A stretch of DNA of 37,485 nucleotides. Origin: Erysipelotrichaceae bacterium (GTDB lineage: Bacteria; Bacillota_I; Bacilli_A; Erysipelotrichales; Erysipelotrichaceae). Location of the stretch: positions 1 through 37,485 of the forward strand of contig JAFQKG010000183.1 in the NCBI GenBank assembly GCA_017397025.1. The letters are read 5' to 3'. The translations under genes and the position numbers were made by a program. Positions 15,123-23,252 of the stretch are shown here, piece after piece. Position 1 is the stretch's first letter. Each line of letters opens with the position of its first letter. The notes under the pieces were generated by a model, which was not told the DNA's origin, ran no database searches, and was given only the letters and a program-made list of their open reading frames with translations.

Positions 15123-15497
15123 TTATGCAAAGTACAATTGAATATTCACTTCTGCAACACTTCTGACCATAACCAGCATACTGCATTGAGCACTGGCTTG
15201 ATCGAATGCTTCTGTCACTGCATCAATGGAATTCTTCGTCTTAATTGTTACAGCGATATCCACTGTTTCAAGTGTTGTTGGAACTGTTTGACGCTTTATT
15301 CCTGTGACTTCCAAATCACACCACTCAACATCCAAATGCAGATGATCACACAGATCCAAAAAGGTAGCATAGAAGCATCCTCCTATTGCCGTAAACGTCA
15401 GATCATAAGGACCGACACCTGTTTCTCGGTTCATTTCAATACGCTGATGATTGATCTGTGTTACTCCGTGAAATCCATTTTCAAAATGAAGTTTCAT
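15123..15497 (-). CDS. OsmC/Ohr-family protein
   Basis: 124 residues, the short form of the OsmC fold. Typical features are the N-terminal sheet with GVGPYDLTFTAIGGC, where a Cys (about residue 41) starts the central helix, and a second Cys about residue 105 in the ASAQCSMLVMVRS helix, the position of the redox Cys pair in OsmC/Ohr proteins. Members reduce organic or lipid peroxides using thiols, though some short members lack proven activity. It starts three bases after the trxB stop codon and is the last gene of the operon, so a thiol-redox partnership with thioredoxin reductase is a sensible inference. Confidence 0.85.
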   Translation of the reverse strand: MKLHFENGFHGVTQINHQRIEMNRETGVGPYDLTFTAIGGCFYATFLDLCDHLHLDVEWCDLEVTGIKRQTVPTTLETVDIAVTIKTKNSIDAVTEAFDQASAQCSMLVMVRSVAEVNIQLYFA

Positions 15498-15500
15498 GGG

Positions 15501-16421
15501 CTAGCCTTTCAGATAATGGAATACACTCTGTGCTGCGATTGCGCCATCATTTGTTGCGGTAACAACCTGACGCAGTGTCTTATGGATAACATCTCCAGCA
15601 GCATAAATTCCTGGTACCTTAGTTGACATGCTTTCGTCTGTCAAAATGTAGCGCTGCGCATCCAGAATATCCAAATGAGAAACAAAAGCAGTTCCTGGAT
15701 CTTGGCCAATGTATGGGAATACTGCTTTCACATTCAGTGTCATCTGTTCTTCTGAATCCACATTTTTCAAAACAATTCCTGAAACTTTGCCGTTTTCTCC
15801 AACAACTTCTACAGGGACATGTTTTTTAATCACATTGATTTTTTCATTTTCAGCAAGCTGCTGTTGAACGATTTCATCTGCACGGAAGACATCACGACGA
15901 ATCACAATGTGAACCTTTTTAGCAAACTGTGTTAAATACATCGCTTCTTCCAGCGCTGCATTGCCTCCACCAATGACTGCTACCTCATCACCCTTGAAGA
16001 AAGCTCCGTCACACACCGCACAGTAAGAAACTCCCTGTCCAGTGTATCTCTGTTCTCCAGGGATGTTCAAAAGACGTTCATCACGTCCAGTTGCAATGAT
16101 AACAGCACGTGCAGTCACACTTGTACCATCTGCAAGCATGATTTCTTTGATTTCACCTAAATCATTCAGTTTGACAACATCTCCATAAAGATATTCTGCG
16201 CCAAAAGCTGTACTGTGCTCAAACATTTTCAAGGCCAAATCTGGTCCTCCGCTAGTTACAAACCCAGGATAGTTGGAAATCTCGTTGGTTTTAACCAATT
16301 TTCCTCCAGGTGCTCCTTTTTCCAGCATTGCAGTTTTCAAACCTGCACGAGATGCATAGACAGCTGCAGTCATTCCTGCAGGACCAGCCCCCAAAATCAC
16401 TACATCATATTGTGCGTCCAT
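15501..16421 (-). CDS. trxB: Thioredoxin reductase
   Basis: 306 residues, the usual length. The FAD-binding GAGPAGMTAAVYASRAG motif is at residues 11-27, the redox-active C-A-V-C-D at about 135-139, the NADPH-binding GGGNAALEEA at about 153, and the C-terminal FAD motif YAAGDV near 275. It uses NADPH to reduce thioredoxin in the cytosol. The start at 16421 has a strong AAGGAGG ribosome site and lies inside the end of the lgt-phosphatase gene (22-base overlap), which points to coupled translation. Confidence 0.95.
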   Translation of the reverse strand: MDAQYDVVILGAGPAGMTAAVYASRAGLKTAMLEKGAPGGKLVKTNEISNYPGFVTSGGPDLALKMFEHSTAFGAEYLYGDVVKLNDLGEIKEIMLADGTSVTARAVIIATGRDERLLNIPGEQRYTGQGVSYCAVCDGAFFKGDEVAVIGGGNAALEEAMYLTQFAKKVHIVIRRDVFRADEIVQQQLAENEKINVIKKHVPVEVVGENGKVSGIVLKNVDSEEQMTLNVKAVFPYIGQDPGTAFVSHLDILDAQRYILTDESMSTKVPGIYAAGDVIHKTLRQVVTATNDGAIAAQSVFHYLKG

Positions 16422-17854
16422 GAATGTTCCTCCTTCACAATTTCAACTATTTCAATCAGATCTTTTATCACACGATTTGGATGTTCATCCATCATCGCCT
16501 GCCTTCTTTCCGGCATAAACAGATATCCTATAGTAAATGCCCCTGCATTTTTCCCTGCCTGAATGTCCGTCAGAGAATCTCCTACATAAATCAGAGAATC
16601 GTGACCAATACCAAGCTGACTGCAGGCTTTAAAGATACCTTCTGGATCAGGCTTGCTTTTTGTCACGTGATTTTCTGCAACGATAACATCAAAATACTTA
16701 GTCATGTCATTGATATCCAGGCCAAGTCGTGTTACATCTTCCACTTTCGTTGTTACAATGCCTAGTTTGTATCCCTGATTCTTCAATTCTTCAAGCATTT
16801 CCTTAGCGTTTTTCATTGGAAAAACTGTTTCAGGATGAATAGCCTTGTTGATTGTACGATATTCTTCCACTAAAGCATCCACATCCTGATCAGGGAAGTA
16901 TATTTTCATCATTTTGCGCAATGGCGGACCAAGGACAGACAACTGCTTTTCACGATCAAATTCTACTGTAGGTGCATACTTTTCAAATAAACGACGATAG
17001 CTTTCTAAAATCGCTGGCTCTGTATTCAACAGTGTACCATCCAAATCAAACAGGATAACAGGCTTAGCATCCTTGAACAGCTTTCTAAACACTCCAAGAG
17101 TTCCTAAGACACCTACAATCAAAAATGCAATGGAAGTCAACTGAGCCATGCGCAATGAACCAAACATCAGTGAATCAGTACGCAAACCTTCAATAAAGAA
17201 ACGAGTTACACCATACCACATCAGATAGGCATACACCATATCTCCACGCTTTGGCTTAGATACCTTTCGATAGACGAAATAAATTAATATCCACCCAATA
17301 AAATTGCAGGCACTCTCAAAGAAGAAAGTTGGCATGCGGTACGCACCATCAATAAACATTCTATCCGCAATAAAATCTGGCCAATGGGCATAAAAACTTT
17401 CAGAAACAATACCGCCATACGCTTCCTGATTCATGAAATTCCCCCATCTTCCAAATGTCTGACACAGCAGCATGTGAGGAAGAATGCAGTCACCTGTACG
17501 GAAATAATTCATTTTGTGTTTCCAGCAATACCATCCAACAAACAAAGCTCCGCCAACCAACGAGCCTTGAATTGCCAATCCACCTTCCCAAATCTTTATC
17601 AAATTGATTGGATTTGAAAAATAATAATCAAAATTGTAGAACACACAATACCACAAGCGTGCTCCAATAATCCCAAAGAAGAATGCTCCCATGAACAAAT
17701 CTTCAATGGTTTCGTTTGAATATCCATTCTTTTTAAGATCCCTTGCAGCAAAAGCACAGCCAAAAATACCGCCAATTAAAATAAATACAGCATACCAGGC
17801 AATCGCAAAGGGACCAATTTGCACAAATATGCGTGAGCTAGGAAAAAATTCCAT
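16400..17854 (-). CDS. lgt: Fusion: prolipoprotein diacylglyceryl transferase + PpaX-like HAD phosphatase
   Basis: 484 residues in one uninterrupted frame. Residues 1 to about 262 are Lgt: several membrane segments and the signature GRWGNFMNQEAYGG near 135, which transfers diacylglycerol from phosphatidylglycerol to the Cys of lipoprotein precursors. From about residue 266 a complete HAD phosphatase begins: DLDGTLLNTEP with the nucleophile Asp, TTKVEDV as motif II, a Lys in KSKPDPEG, and VGDSLTDIQAGKNAGA as motif IV. This half is like PpaX/Gph. In Bacillus subtilis lgt and ppaX are separate genes next to hprK, so here two neighbours seem to have fused. PpaX removes pyrophosphate made by HprK acting as a phosphorylase, and hprK is the gene directly upstream. 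The phosphatase would sit on the cytosolic side of the membrane. Confidence 0.92.
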   Translation of the reverse strand: MEFFPSSRIFVQIGPFAIAWYAVFILIGGIFGCAFAARDLKKNGYSNETIEDLFMGAFFFGIIGARLWYCVFYNFDYYFSNPINLIKIWEGGLAIQGSLVGGALFVGWYCWKHKMNYFRTGDCILPHMLLCQTFGRWGNFMNQEAYGGIVSESFYAHWPDFIADRMFIDGAYRMPTFFFESACNFIGWILIYFVYRKVSKPKRGDMVYAYLMWYGVTRFFIEGLRTDSLMFGSLRMAQLTSIAFLIVGVLGTLGVFRKLFKDAKPVILFDLDGTLLNTEPAILESYRRLFEKYAPTVEFDREKQLSVLGPPLRKMMKIYFPDQDVDALVEEYRTINKAIHPETVFPMKNAKEMLEELKNQGYKLGIVTTKVEDVTRLGLDINDMTKYFDVIVAENHVTKSKPDPEGIFKACSQLGIGHDSLIYVGDSLTDIQAGKNAGAFTIGYLFMPERRQAMMDEHPNRVIKDLIEIVEIVKEEHSWTHNMM

Positions 17855-17856
17855 TT

Positions 17857-18825
17857 TTATTCACCACCTAATTGTTTGAGCTTATTCTGTTTTTCAATAT
17901 GCTCATAAACTTTTTGTTCAAATTCTTTTGAACTATTAAATCCTTTTTCCTTCAATCGGAAATTTGTAACAACAGCTTCTATCAGAACCCCCATGTTTCG
18001 ACCTTCTTTAACCGGCAAAACAACTTCTGGGATGTTCAAATCCAAAATCGGATAAAAAAGCTCTTCTTCATTTCCAACACGTTTATACTCTTTTCCCTTG
18101 ATGAATTTTTCCAGATGAATTACAAGATGAATATCTGTTTTTTCAAGAAGAGATGAACCGCCAAACATTTTTGCTACATCAATGATACCTATTCCACGAA
18201 TTTCCAGCATGCCTCCCAAAAGTTCAGGTGCCTTCCCAATAATATGATTGTGAACTCTTGCGACATCCACTCTGTCATCCGCAACCAAAAGATGTCCACG
18301 GCGTATAAGTTCCAGAGCAATTTCTGATTTCCCCATGCCGCTTTCGCCGACAATCAATACACCTTTGCCATAAACATTCATCAAAACACCATGCAATGTG
18401 TCCTGAGGTGCAAGTTTTTCATCCAAAAAGGTAATTAAATCTGTCATCACTCGAAATGTCGGCTGAGGACTGCGAAGCACTGGAAAATTACGCTTTTCAG
18501 CAACTTCTCTTAATGTTTTCGGACATTCCCTATTCATTGTCAAAATCAAAGCAGGGGTAAATCCATCCAAAATATTTTCAAAACGTTCTTTCTGTGTTTT
18601 TTCATCCAGTGTCGCCAGATAAGACTCTTCTTTTGCACCAATAATCAAGACTCGACGAGGTTCAGTATGTTCAAAAAATCCCGTCAGTTCAAGTCCAGGA
18701 CGATTCACATCAGGGACAACAACCCAGCGCTTGAGAGAATCTTTGTCACCAACAAGATGCTCATATCCAAAATGCTCCACAATTTCCTGTATCGTTACTC
18801 GACCTTCAAATTCCAAGCTGTTCAC
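17857..18825 (-). CDS. hprK: HPr kinase/phosphorylase
   Basis: 322 residues. The P-loop GESGMGKSE lies at about residues 159-167, and the catalytic His of TLHGV is near 143. The family signature LEIRGIGIIDV is near 207-217. The enzyme phosphorylates HPr at Ser46 with ATP when sugar is plentiful and removes the phosphate with inorganic phosphate, releasing pyrophosphate. P-Ser-HPr with CcpA drives carbon catabolite repression, which ties this gene to the cre-like site before the beta-glucosidase operon at 29.7 kb. Start ATG 18825 overlaps the uvrA stop (ATGA). Confidence 0.96.
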   Translation of the reverse strand: MNSLEFEGRVTIQEIVEHFGYEHLVGDKDSLKRWVVVPDVNRPGLELTGFFEHTEPRRVLIIGAKEESYLATLDEKTQKERFENILDGFTPALILTMNRECPKTLREVAEKRNFPVLRSPQPTFRVMTDLITFLDEKLAPQDTLHGVLMNVYGKGVLIVGESGMGKSEIALELIRRGHLLVADDRVDVARVHNHIIGKAPELLGGMLEIRGIGIIDVAKMFGGSSLLEKTDIHLVIHLEKFIKGKEYKRVGNEEELFYPILDLNIPEVVLPVKEGRNMGVLIEAVVTNFRLKEKGFNSSKEFEQKVYEHIEKQNKLKQLGGE

Positions 18826-21647
18826 CCCTTCCTTAATGTTTCCTTCAAGTATTTTCCTGTCCAGCTGGCTTCACACTCTGCCACCTTTTCAGGGGTTCCT
18901 GAGATCACAACTGTTCCACCCTTATCTCCACCTTCAGGCCCCATATCAACAATGTAATCGGCACATTTGATTACATCTAAATTATGCTCAATCACAATCA
19001 CTGTATCGCCATTGTCCACGATGCGCTGAAGCACCTGAAGCAGCTTCTTTACATCATGAGTATGAAGGCCTGTAGTTGGCTCATCCAAAATAAAGACTGT
19101 TTTTCCAGTTGCCTTGCGCTGAAGTTCACTGGCCAACTTAACACGCTGTGCCTCTCCGCCAGACAAAGTCGTTGAAGATTGCCCTAGTTTAATATAGTCA
19201 AGACCTACATCATGCAATGTCTGCAGTTTTGATTTGATTTTATGAATACCACTAAAGAATTCTAGTGATTCTTCCACAGTCATTTCAAGCACATCATAAA
19301 TGTTCTTGCCTTTGTAAGTCACTTGAAGTGTCTCTTCATTGTAGCGCTTACCTTCGCACTCTTCACAAGGAACATACACATCAGGCAAAAAGTTCATTGA
19401 GATACGCTTGACTCCATCTCCCTGGCAGCGTTCACAGCGCCCGCCCTTGACATTAAAGCTGAAACGTCCTTTATCATAGCCTCGAAGCTTTGCCTCTGGA
19501 GTCAGTGCAAACAAATCACGTATATCATCAAATACACCAGTATATGTGACAGGATTTGAACGTGGCGTACGTCCAATAGGATCCTGAGAGATCTCAATGA
19601 CTTTGTCAACCTGATCAAGACCCTGAATTTCTTTGTGTGCACCTGGTTTCACGCGCACTCGTCCTAGTGAATGCTGAACAGCCTTGCATAATATTTCATT
19701 GACCAAAGAACTCTTTCCGCTTCCCGAAACACCTGTTACTACATTGAAAGAACCCAGCGGGAACGTCACATTGATATTTTTCAGATTGTTTTCTTTTGCA
19801 CCAATGATTTTGATTTTTTGACCATTGCCTTTTCTTCTTTTCGCAGGGATGCCAATTTTTTTACGTCCCGATAAATACTGACCAGTGATAGACTTTTCAC
19901 ACTGCATGACTGTTTCAGGAGTTCCTGCCACTATCACTTCACCGCCATGCACACCAGCACCAGGGCCAATATCAACAATAAAATCAGATTCCATCATTGT
20001 TTCTTCATCATGCTCGACAACAATCAAACTATTGCCTAGATCTCTCATATTTTTAAGTGTTTGAATCAATCGCGCATTATCACGCTGATGAAGACCAATC
20101 GATGGTTCATCAAGCACATACAGTACGCCTGTCAAATGAGAACCAATCTGTGTTGCCAATCGAATACGCTGTGCCTCTCCTCCTGATAAAGATCCAGCTA
20201 AGCGATCCAATGTCAAATATTCCAAACCAACATCCTTCAAAAACGTCAATCGATTCAAGATTTCCTGCGTTACTAGACGAGCAATTTCAGCCTTCATTGG
20301 GTCAAGTTCTAGATTTTCCATGTATTTAATGGCTTGAACAACAGACATCTGTGTCCATTCATGAATATTCTTCGTTCCAACACGTACACTCAAAGCCATT
20401 TCATTCAAACGCTTCCCATGACACTTTGGACATTTATGCTCTGCCATGAAGCTGGCATACCATTCTTTAGACATCGCTGATGTTGTTTCCAAGTAACGGC
20501 GTTCAATCATATTCACAACACCATCCAGATATTGATTTCGCACATACTGATTGCCTGTTCTTGTGGTAATGGAATAGGCAACGGGTTCAGAGGTTCCATA
20601 AAGCACGATATTCAAATTCTTTTCTGGGATTTGATTGATTGGCATATCCAAGTCCACTTTGGCATAATTGCACAAAACAACAAACTTCTGCCAATCCATG
20701 TTTTCAGAATCTACCTGATTTTTGTAGTATCGAATTCCCCCCTGACGAATAGACAAATTTCTATCTGGCATCAAATAGTCCAAATCGACACTCATCACAG
20801 AGCCTAAACCTTTGCAATGGTCACATGCCCCTAAAGGAGAATTGAATGAAAAAAGACGAGGCTCCAGTGCAGGAAGTGAAAACCCGCATTCCACACAGGA
20901 ATAATTGCTTGAAAAAAGAATTTCTTCTTCGCTCGCTTTTAATAAGCACAGACCATTGGCCAGTTTCAATGAATTTTCAATAGAATCATGCAGTCGAGAA
21001 CGAGAGTTCTCATTCTTCTTGATGCGGTCAATTACAATGTCCAGATTGTGCTTTTTGTTTTTATCCAGAACGATATCTTCCTCTAAAAGCCTCATTTCTC
21101 CATCTACATAAATACGCAGATAACCATCTTTTCTAAGTTTTTCAAAATAGTCCTTAAATGTACCCTTTTGATTGCGAGTGACTGGAGCCAGCACTTCTAA
21201 GCGAGTTCCATCCTCAAAAGACATGGCACGATTGACCATCTGAACAATGGTCTGACTTTCAATCGGTGTATTGTGAACAGGGCAATAAGGAGTTCCTACG
21301 CGTGCATACAGCAAACGCAGATAATCATAAATTTCTGTCACTGTTCCTACTGTTGAGCGAGGGTTGTTGCTGGTGGTTTTCTGATCAATCGAAATAGACG
21401 GACTCAGCCCTTCAATCATTTCAACATCAGGTTTTTCTACTCCACCTAAAAACTGTCGTGCATACGCACTCAAAGATTCGACATATCGTCTTTGTCCCTC
21501 AGCATAAATCGTATCAAACGCAAGCGAGGTCTTCCCCGATCCAGATAAGCCGGTCATAATAACCAACTGATTTCTAGGAATCTCAAGATCTATATTTTTC
21601 AAATTGTTTTCTTTTGCACCTTTAATTACAATTTTATCCTGATTCAT
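18822..21647 (-). CDS. uvrA: Excinuclease ABC subunit A
   Basis: 941 residues, full length. There are two ABC ATPase halves: Walker A GLSGSGKTS near 33 and GVSGSGKSS near 642, and signatures LSGGEAQRIR near 488 and LSGGEAQRVK near 830. Zinc modules are C-x2-C with SNYSCVECGF/CDHCKGLG (about 250-285) and CERCQGDG...CEECEGK (about 740-765). UvrA with UvrB finds bulky DNA damage in nucleotide excision repair in the cytosol. It is the first gene of a five-gene operon ending in the osmC-like gene. A promoter (TTGTAT, 18 bases, TATAAT) precedes it. Confidence 0.97.
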   Translation of the reverse strand: MNQDKIVIKGAKENNLKNIDLEIPRNQLVIMTGLSGSGKTSLAFDTIYAEGQRRYVESLSAYARQFLGGVEKPDVEMIEGLSPSISIDQKTTSNNPRSTVGTVTEIYDYLRLLYARVGTPYCPVHNTPIESQTIVQMVNRAMSFEDGTRLEVLAPVTRNQKGTFKDYFEKLRKDGYLRIYVDGEMRLLEEDIVLDKNKKHNLDIVIDRIKKNENSRSRLHDSIENSLKLANGLCLLKASEEEILFSSNYSCVECGFSLPALEPRLFSFNSPLGACDHCKGLGSVMSVDLDYLMPDRNLSIRQGGIRYYKNQVDSENMDWQKFVVLCNYAKVDLDMPINQIPEKNLNIVLYGTSEPVAYSITTRTGNQYVRNQYLDGVVNMIERRYLETTSAMSKEWYASFMAEHKCPKCHGKRLNEMALSVRVGTKNIHEWTQMSVVQAIKYMENLELDPMKAEIARLVTQEILNRLTFLKDVGLEYLTLDRLAGSLSGGEAQRIRLATQIGSHLTGVLYVLDEPSIGLHQRDNARLIQTLKNMRDLGNSLIVVEHDEETMMESDFIVDIGPGAGVHGGEVIVAGTPETVMQCEKSITGQYLSGRKKIGIPAKRRKGNGQKIKIIGAKENNLKNINVTFPLGSFNVVTGVSGSGKSSLVNEILCKAVQHSLGRVRVKPGAHKEIQGLDQVDKVIEISQDPIGRTPRSNPVTYTGVFDDIRDLFALTPEAKLRGYDKGRFSFNVKGGRCERCQGDGVKRISMNFLPDVYVPCEECEGKRYNEETLQVTYKGKNIYDVLEMTVEESLEFFSGIHKIKSKLQTLHDVGLDYIKLGQSSTTLSGGEAQRVKLASELQRKATGKTVFILDEPTTGLHTHDVKKLLQVLQRIVDNGDTVIVIEHNLDVIKCADYIVDMGPEGGDKGGTVVISGTPEKVAECEASWTGKYLKETLRKG

Positions 21648-21677
21648 ACATTTCGCACTCCATCAATTCTGTATCAT

Positions 21678-21707
21678 ATTATACCAACTTTTTCCTCCGA
21701 TATACAA
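21678..21707 (-). promoter_or_regulatory. Promoter of the uvrA operon
   Basis: Minus strand TTGTAT (21707-21702), 18-base spacer, TATAAT (21683-21678). No LexA-type box is evident around it. Confidence 0.65.
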
Positions 21708-21799
21708 TCAGACGCTTTTTTAAGTCATACTTTTTCATCAGATTGTCACTTTGTTGAATCAGCATATGACATATATGAAATCATTTTCATCCACAAACT

Positions 21800-21827
21800 G
21801 AAAGAAGGCCCTTGTCGGCCTTCTTTC
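21800..21827. terminator. Strong hairpin, likely bidirectional terminator
   Basis: GAAAGAAGGCC and GGCCTTCTTTC pair perfectly (11 pairs) over a CTTGTC loop. It would end the transcript of the XRE operon reading on the minus strand. The T-run is interrupted (TTCTTTC). Confidence 0.75.
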
Positions 21828-21955
21828 ATAGTTAAGGGGATAGAATGTCTGAAGTCATCAGGGAAAATGACTTCCTTGCAAGCTTATGATGTCCTTGCAC
21901 GAATAGATTACTTCATTTCTATCGGAATAATTTCGTTCTCTGATGTGAAATTATG
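21828..21955 (-). other. 3' untranslated region with two further hairpins
   Basis: Beyond the 82-residue gene the minus strand contains TAATTTC/GAAATTA (about 21925-21950) and GAAGTCAT/ATGACTTC (about 21850-21873), and TGCAAGGA appears twice. Together with the terminator this makes a structured 3' end of about 150 bases. The rest of the gap up to uvrA (21648-21799) holds the uvrA promoter and nothing else that I can identify. Confidence 0.4.
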
Positions 21956-22204
21956 TTAAAGCACAACTTTTATAATTTCTCCGTCTGCGCTTTCAACATG
22001 AACCAATTCCAGTCCTTTATACTCTTTCGCTATTTTTGCAAGTTCTTTTAAAAACGCATCCCATGTCTTCTGATCAATGTTGGCAAATTGTGGCATTTTT
22101 TCAATTCCCTTGGCAATCAAATTTCTTGTAAATATTGAATCAATCATCCAATTAGGAATAGGAATCGTCAAATCTCTGTTTTCTGCATGTATCGTAATTT
22201 TCAT
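21956..22204 (-). CDS. Small partner protein of the XRE regulator (SHOCT-like)
   Basis: 82 residues. The C-terminal half (an IDQKTWDAFLKELAKI helix, then GLELVHVESADGEIIKVVL) is clearly related to the C-terminal part of the preceding XRE regulator (a DLDALIALVDQ helix, then GKLVEVDSADGDHIEIFVE). This suggests a duplicated small domain, and possibly hetero-oligomers. It starts two bases after the regulator's stop codon, so the two are co-expressed. No enzymatic motif. A role as a modulator of the regulator is inferred. Confidence 0.75.
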   Translation of the reverse strand: MKITIHAENRDLTIPIPNWMIDSIFTRNLIAKGIEKMPQFANIDQKTWDAFLKELAKIAKEYKGLELVHVESADGEIIKVVL

Positions 22205-22206
22205 GA

Positions 22207-22701
22207 CTATTCCACAAAAATCTCAATATGATCCCCATCAGCACTGTCTACTTCAACGAGTTTGCCGACAAGTCCCTGATCAACTAAAGCAATCAAAGCA
22301 TCCAAGTCGATGGTTTTCAACACATCTGTGCCACCAACTTCAGGCATACTCATTCCCATCATGACCCCTGCTTTGACAAGAGCCATAGGCAGATTTACTT
22401 TGACTTTATCGCCATCCACACTGTTCACCAGTATCTTCAGCATCATCTGTTCAACCGGTTTTCTAAATTTTTCTTCAACAATAACAGGAGAATTCATATT
22501 TTCTTTCTGTTTCAGCAGTTCATCCAATGATACATGAAACAAATCGGAAATCTCTATCAAAATTGGAAGATCAGGAATGCTTAAATCATTTTCCCATTTA
22601 GATACTGCTTGTGAAGTCACATTCAGCTTTGCAGCTAGACCCTCTTGTGTTAACTCATGCAGTTTGCGTAGCTCACTGATTTTCTTTCCTAATGTTTTCA
22701 T
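22207..22701 (-). CDS. XRE-family transcriptional regulator with SHOCT-like C-terminal domain
   Basis: 164 residues. Residues about 6-60 form a Cro/C1-type HTH (LGKKISELRKLHELTQEG, TSQAVSKWENDLSIPDL). The remainder contains a membrane-free segment with VKVNLPMALVKAGVMMGM and an acidic strand pair at the end that resembles the small protein encoded next. The start ATG at 22701 overlaps the stop of an upstream 34-codon frame by the ATGA arrangement, so its translation may depend on that small frame. Probably autoregulatory, target unknown. Confidence 0.85.
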   Translation of the reverse strand: MKTLGKKISELRKLHELTQEGLAAKLNVTSQAVSKWENDLSIPDLPILIEISDLFHVSLDELLKQKENMNSPVIVEEKFRKPVEQMMLKILVNSVDGDKVKVNLPMALVKAGVMMGMSMPEVGGTDVLKTIDLDALIALVDQGLVGKLVEVDSADGDHIEIFVE

Positions 22702-22802
22702 CGAATAACCTCATTTCTTAATTTTTGTCTTGTCATTTCATGTTTCAGCATAACATGGTTTCTTTCTTCAGGATAGTAAAACCTGCAGATTCTTTTTTTC
22801 AT
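22698..22802 (-). CDS. Small coupled ORF (34 aa)
   Basis: Starts at ATG 22802 with AAAGGAGG seven bases upstream, and its stop overlaps the XRE gene start (ATGA). The peptide begins MKKRICRFYYPEERNH and is basic. The strong ribosome site and the coupling suggest it is translated, either as a leader or as a small protein. A longer frame to 22880 lacks a ribosome site. Confidence 0.45.
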   Translation of the reverse strand: MKKRICRFYYPEERNHVMLKHEMTRQKLRNEVIR

Positions 22803-22935
22803 CTTCATGCCTCCTTTTGACACTTTCATTTTATCCACAATGTTATAGAAGAACCATCGACACTTCGTTGTTTTACTCATCCTATTAGTTGATTTTCTCT
22901 CAACTGTAAGTTGAATTGCTTGTTTTCTGTTTAAA

Positions 22936-22964
22936 AACCAAAAAGACAGCCATTTGGCTGTCTT
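22936..22964 (-). terminator. Terminator of the small RNA
   Basis: AAGACAGCCA pairs with TGGCTGTCTT around a minimal loop, followed on the minus strand by TTTTTGGTTTTT. Confidence 0.8.
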
Positions 22965-23039
22965 GAATCTTTGTATATAAATCGATGAGTGCTTTCTTTA
23001 GCTCATGTACTTTCATTGCTGTGTACCTCATCGAAGGCT
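22936..23039 (-). ncRNA. Candidate structured small RNA (about 103 nt)
   Basis: A promoter (TTTACA, 17 bases, TATATT) predicts a start at about 23039-23038. An intrinsic terminator (GACAGCCA/TGGCTGTC then T5) ends it near 22936. Within it UCGAUGAG (23034-23027) and CUCAUCGA (22989-22982) are perfectly complementary, enclosing about 37 bases that contain two GUAC copies. A 38-codon frame (MKVHELKKAL...) could also start inside after GAGG, but it would run through the terminator. The RNA might be a leader/attenuator for the XRE genes or an independent regulator. Confidence 0.5.
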
Positions 23040-23044
23040 CAGTT

Positions 23045-23073
23045 AATATATCATTTGAAAATCCTTTTGTAAA
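23045..23073 (-). promoter_or_regulatory. Promoter of the small RNA
   Basis: Minus strand TTTACA (23073-23068), 17-base spacer, TATATT (23050-23045). Confidence 0.6.
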
Positions 23074-23252
23074 GCACTTTTTTAACATTTTTTACCTGCA
23101 ATCGGTTACAATCAAAAAAATAATTACATCATTTATTGCCAAACGTATTTCAGCCATCATTTATCTTATTTCATTTTCTAGGTACTGCAAATATTCTTGG
23201 CATTCTATCATCTTTGTTTTCATTGTACTAAGAGAAAAGAGGCATTTTGCTT

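Noticed and set aside
22900-23088. 62-codon frame over the small RNA
   Set aside because: It runs through a perfect terminator hairpin and its long form has no ribosome site. The RNA explanation accounts for more of the sequence.
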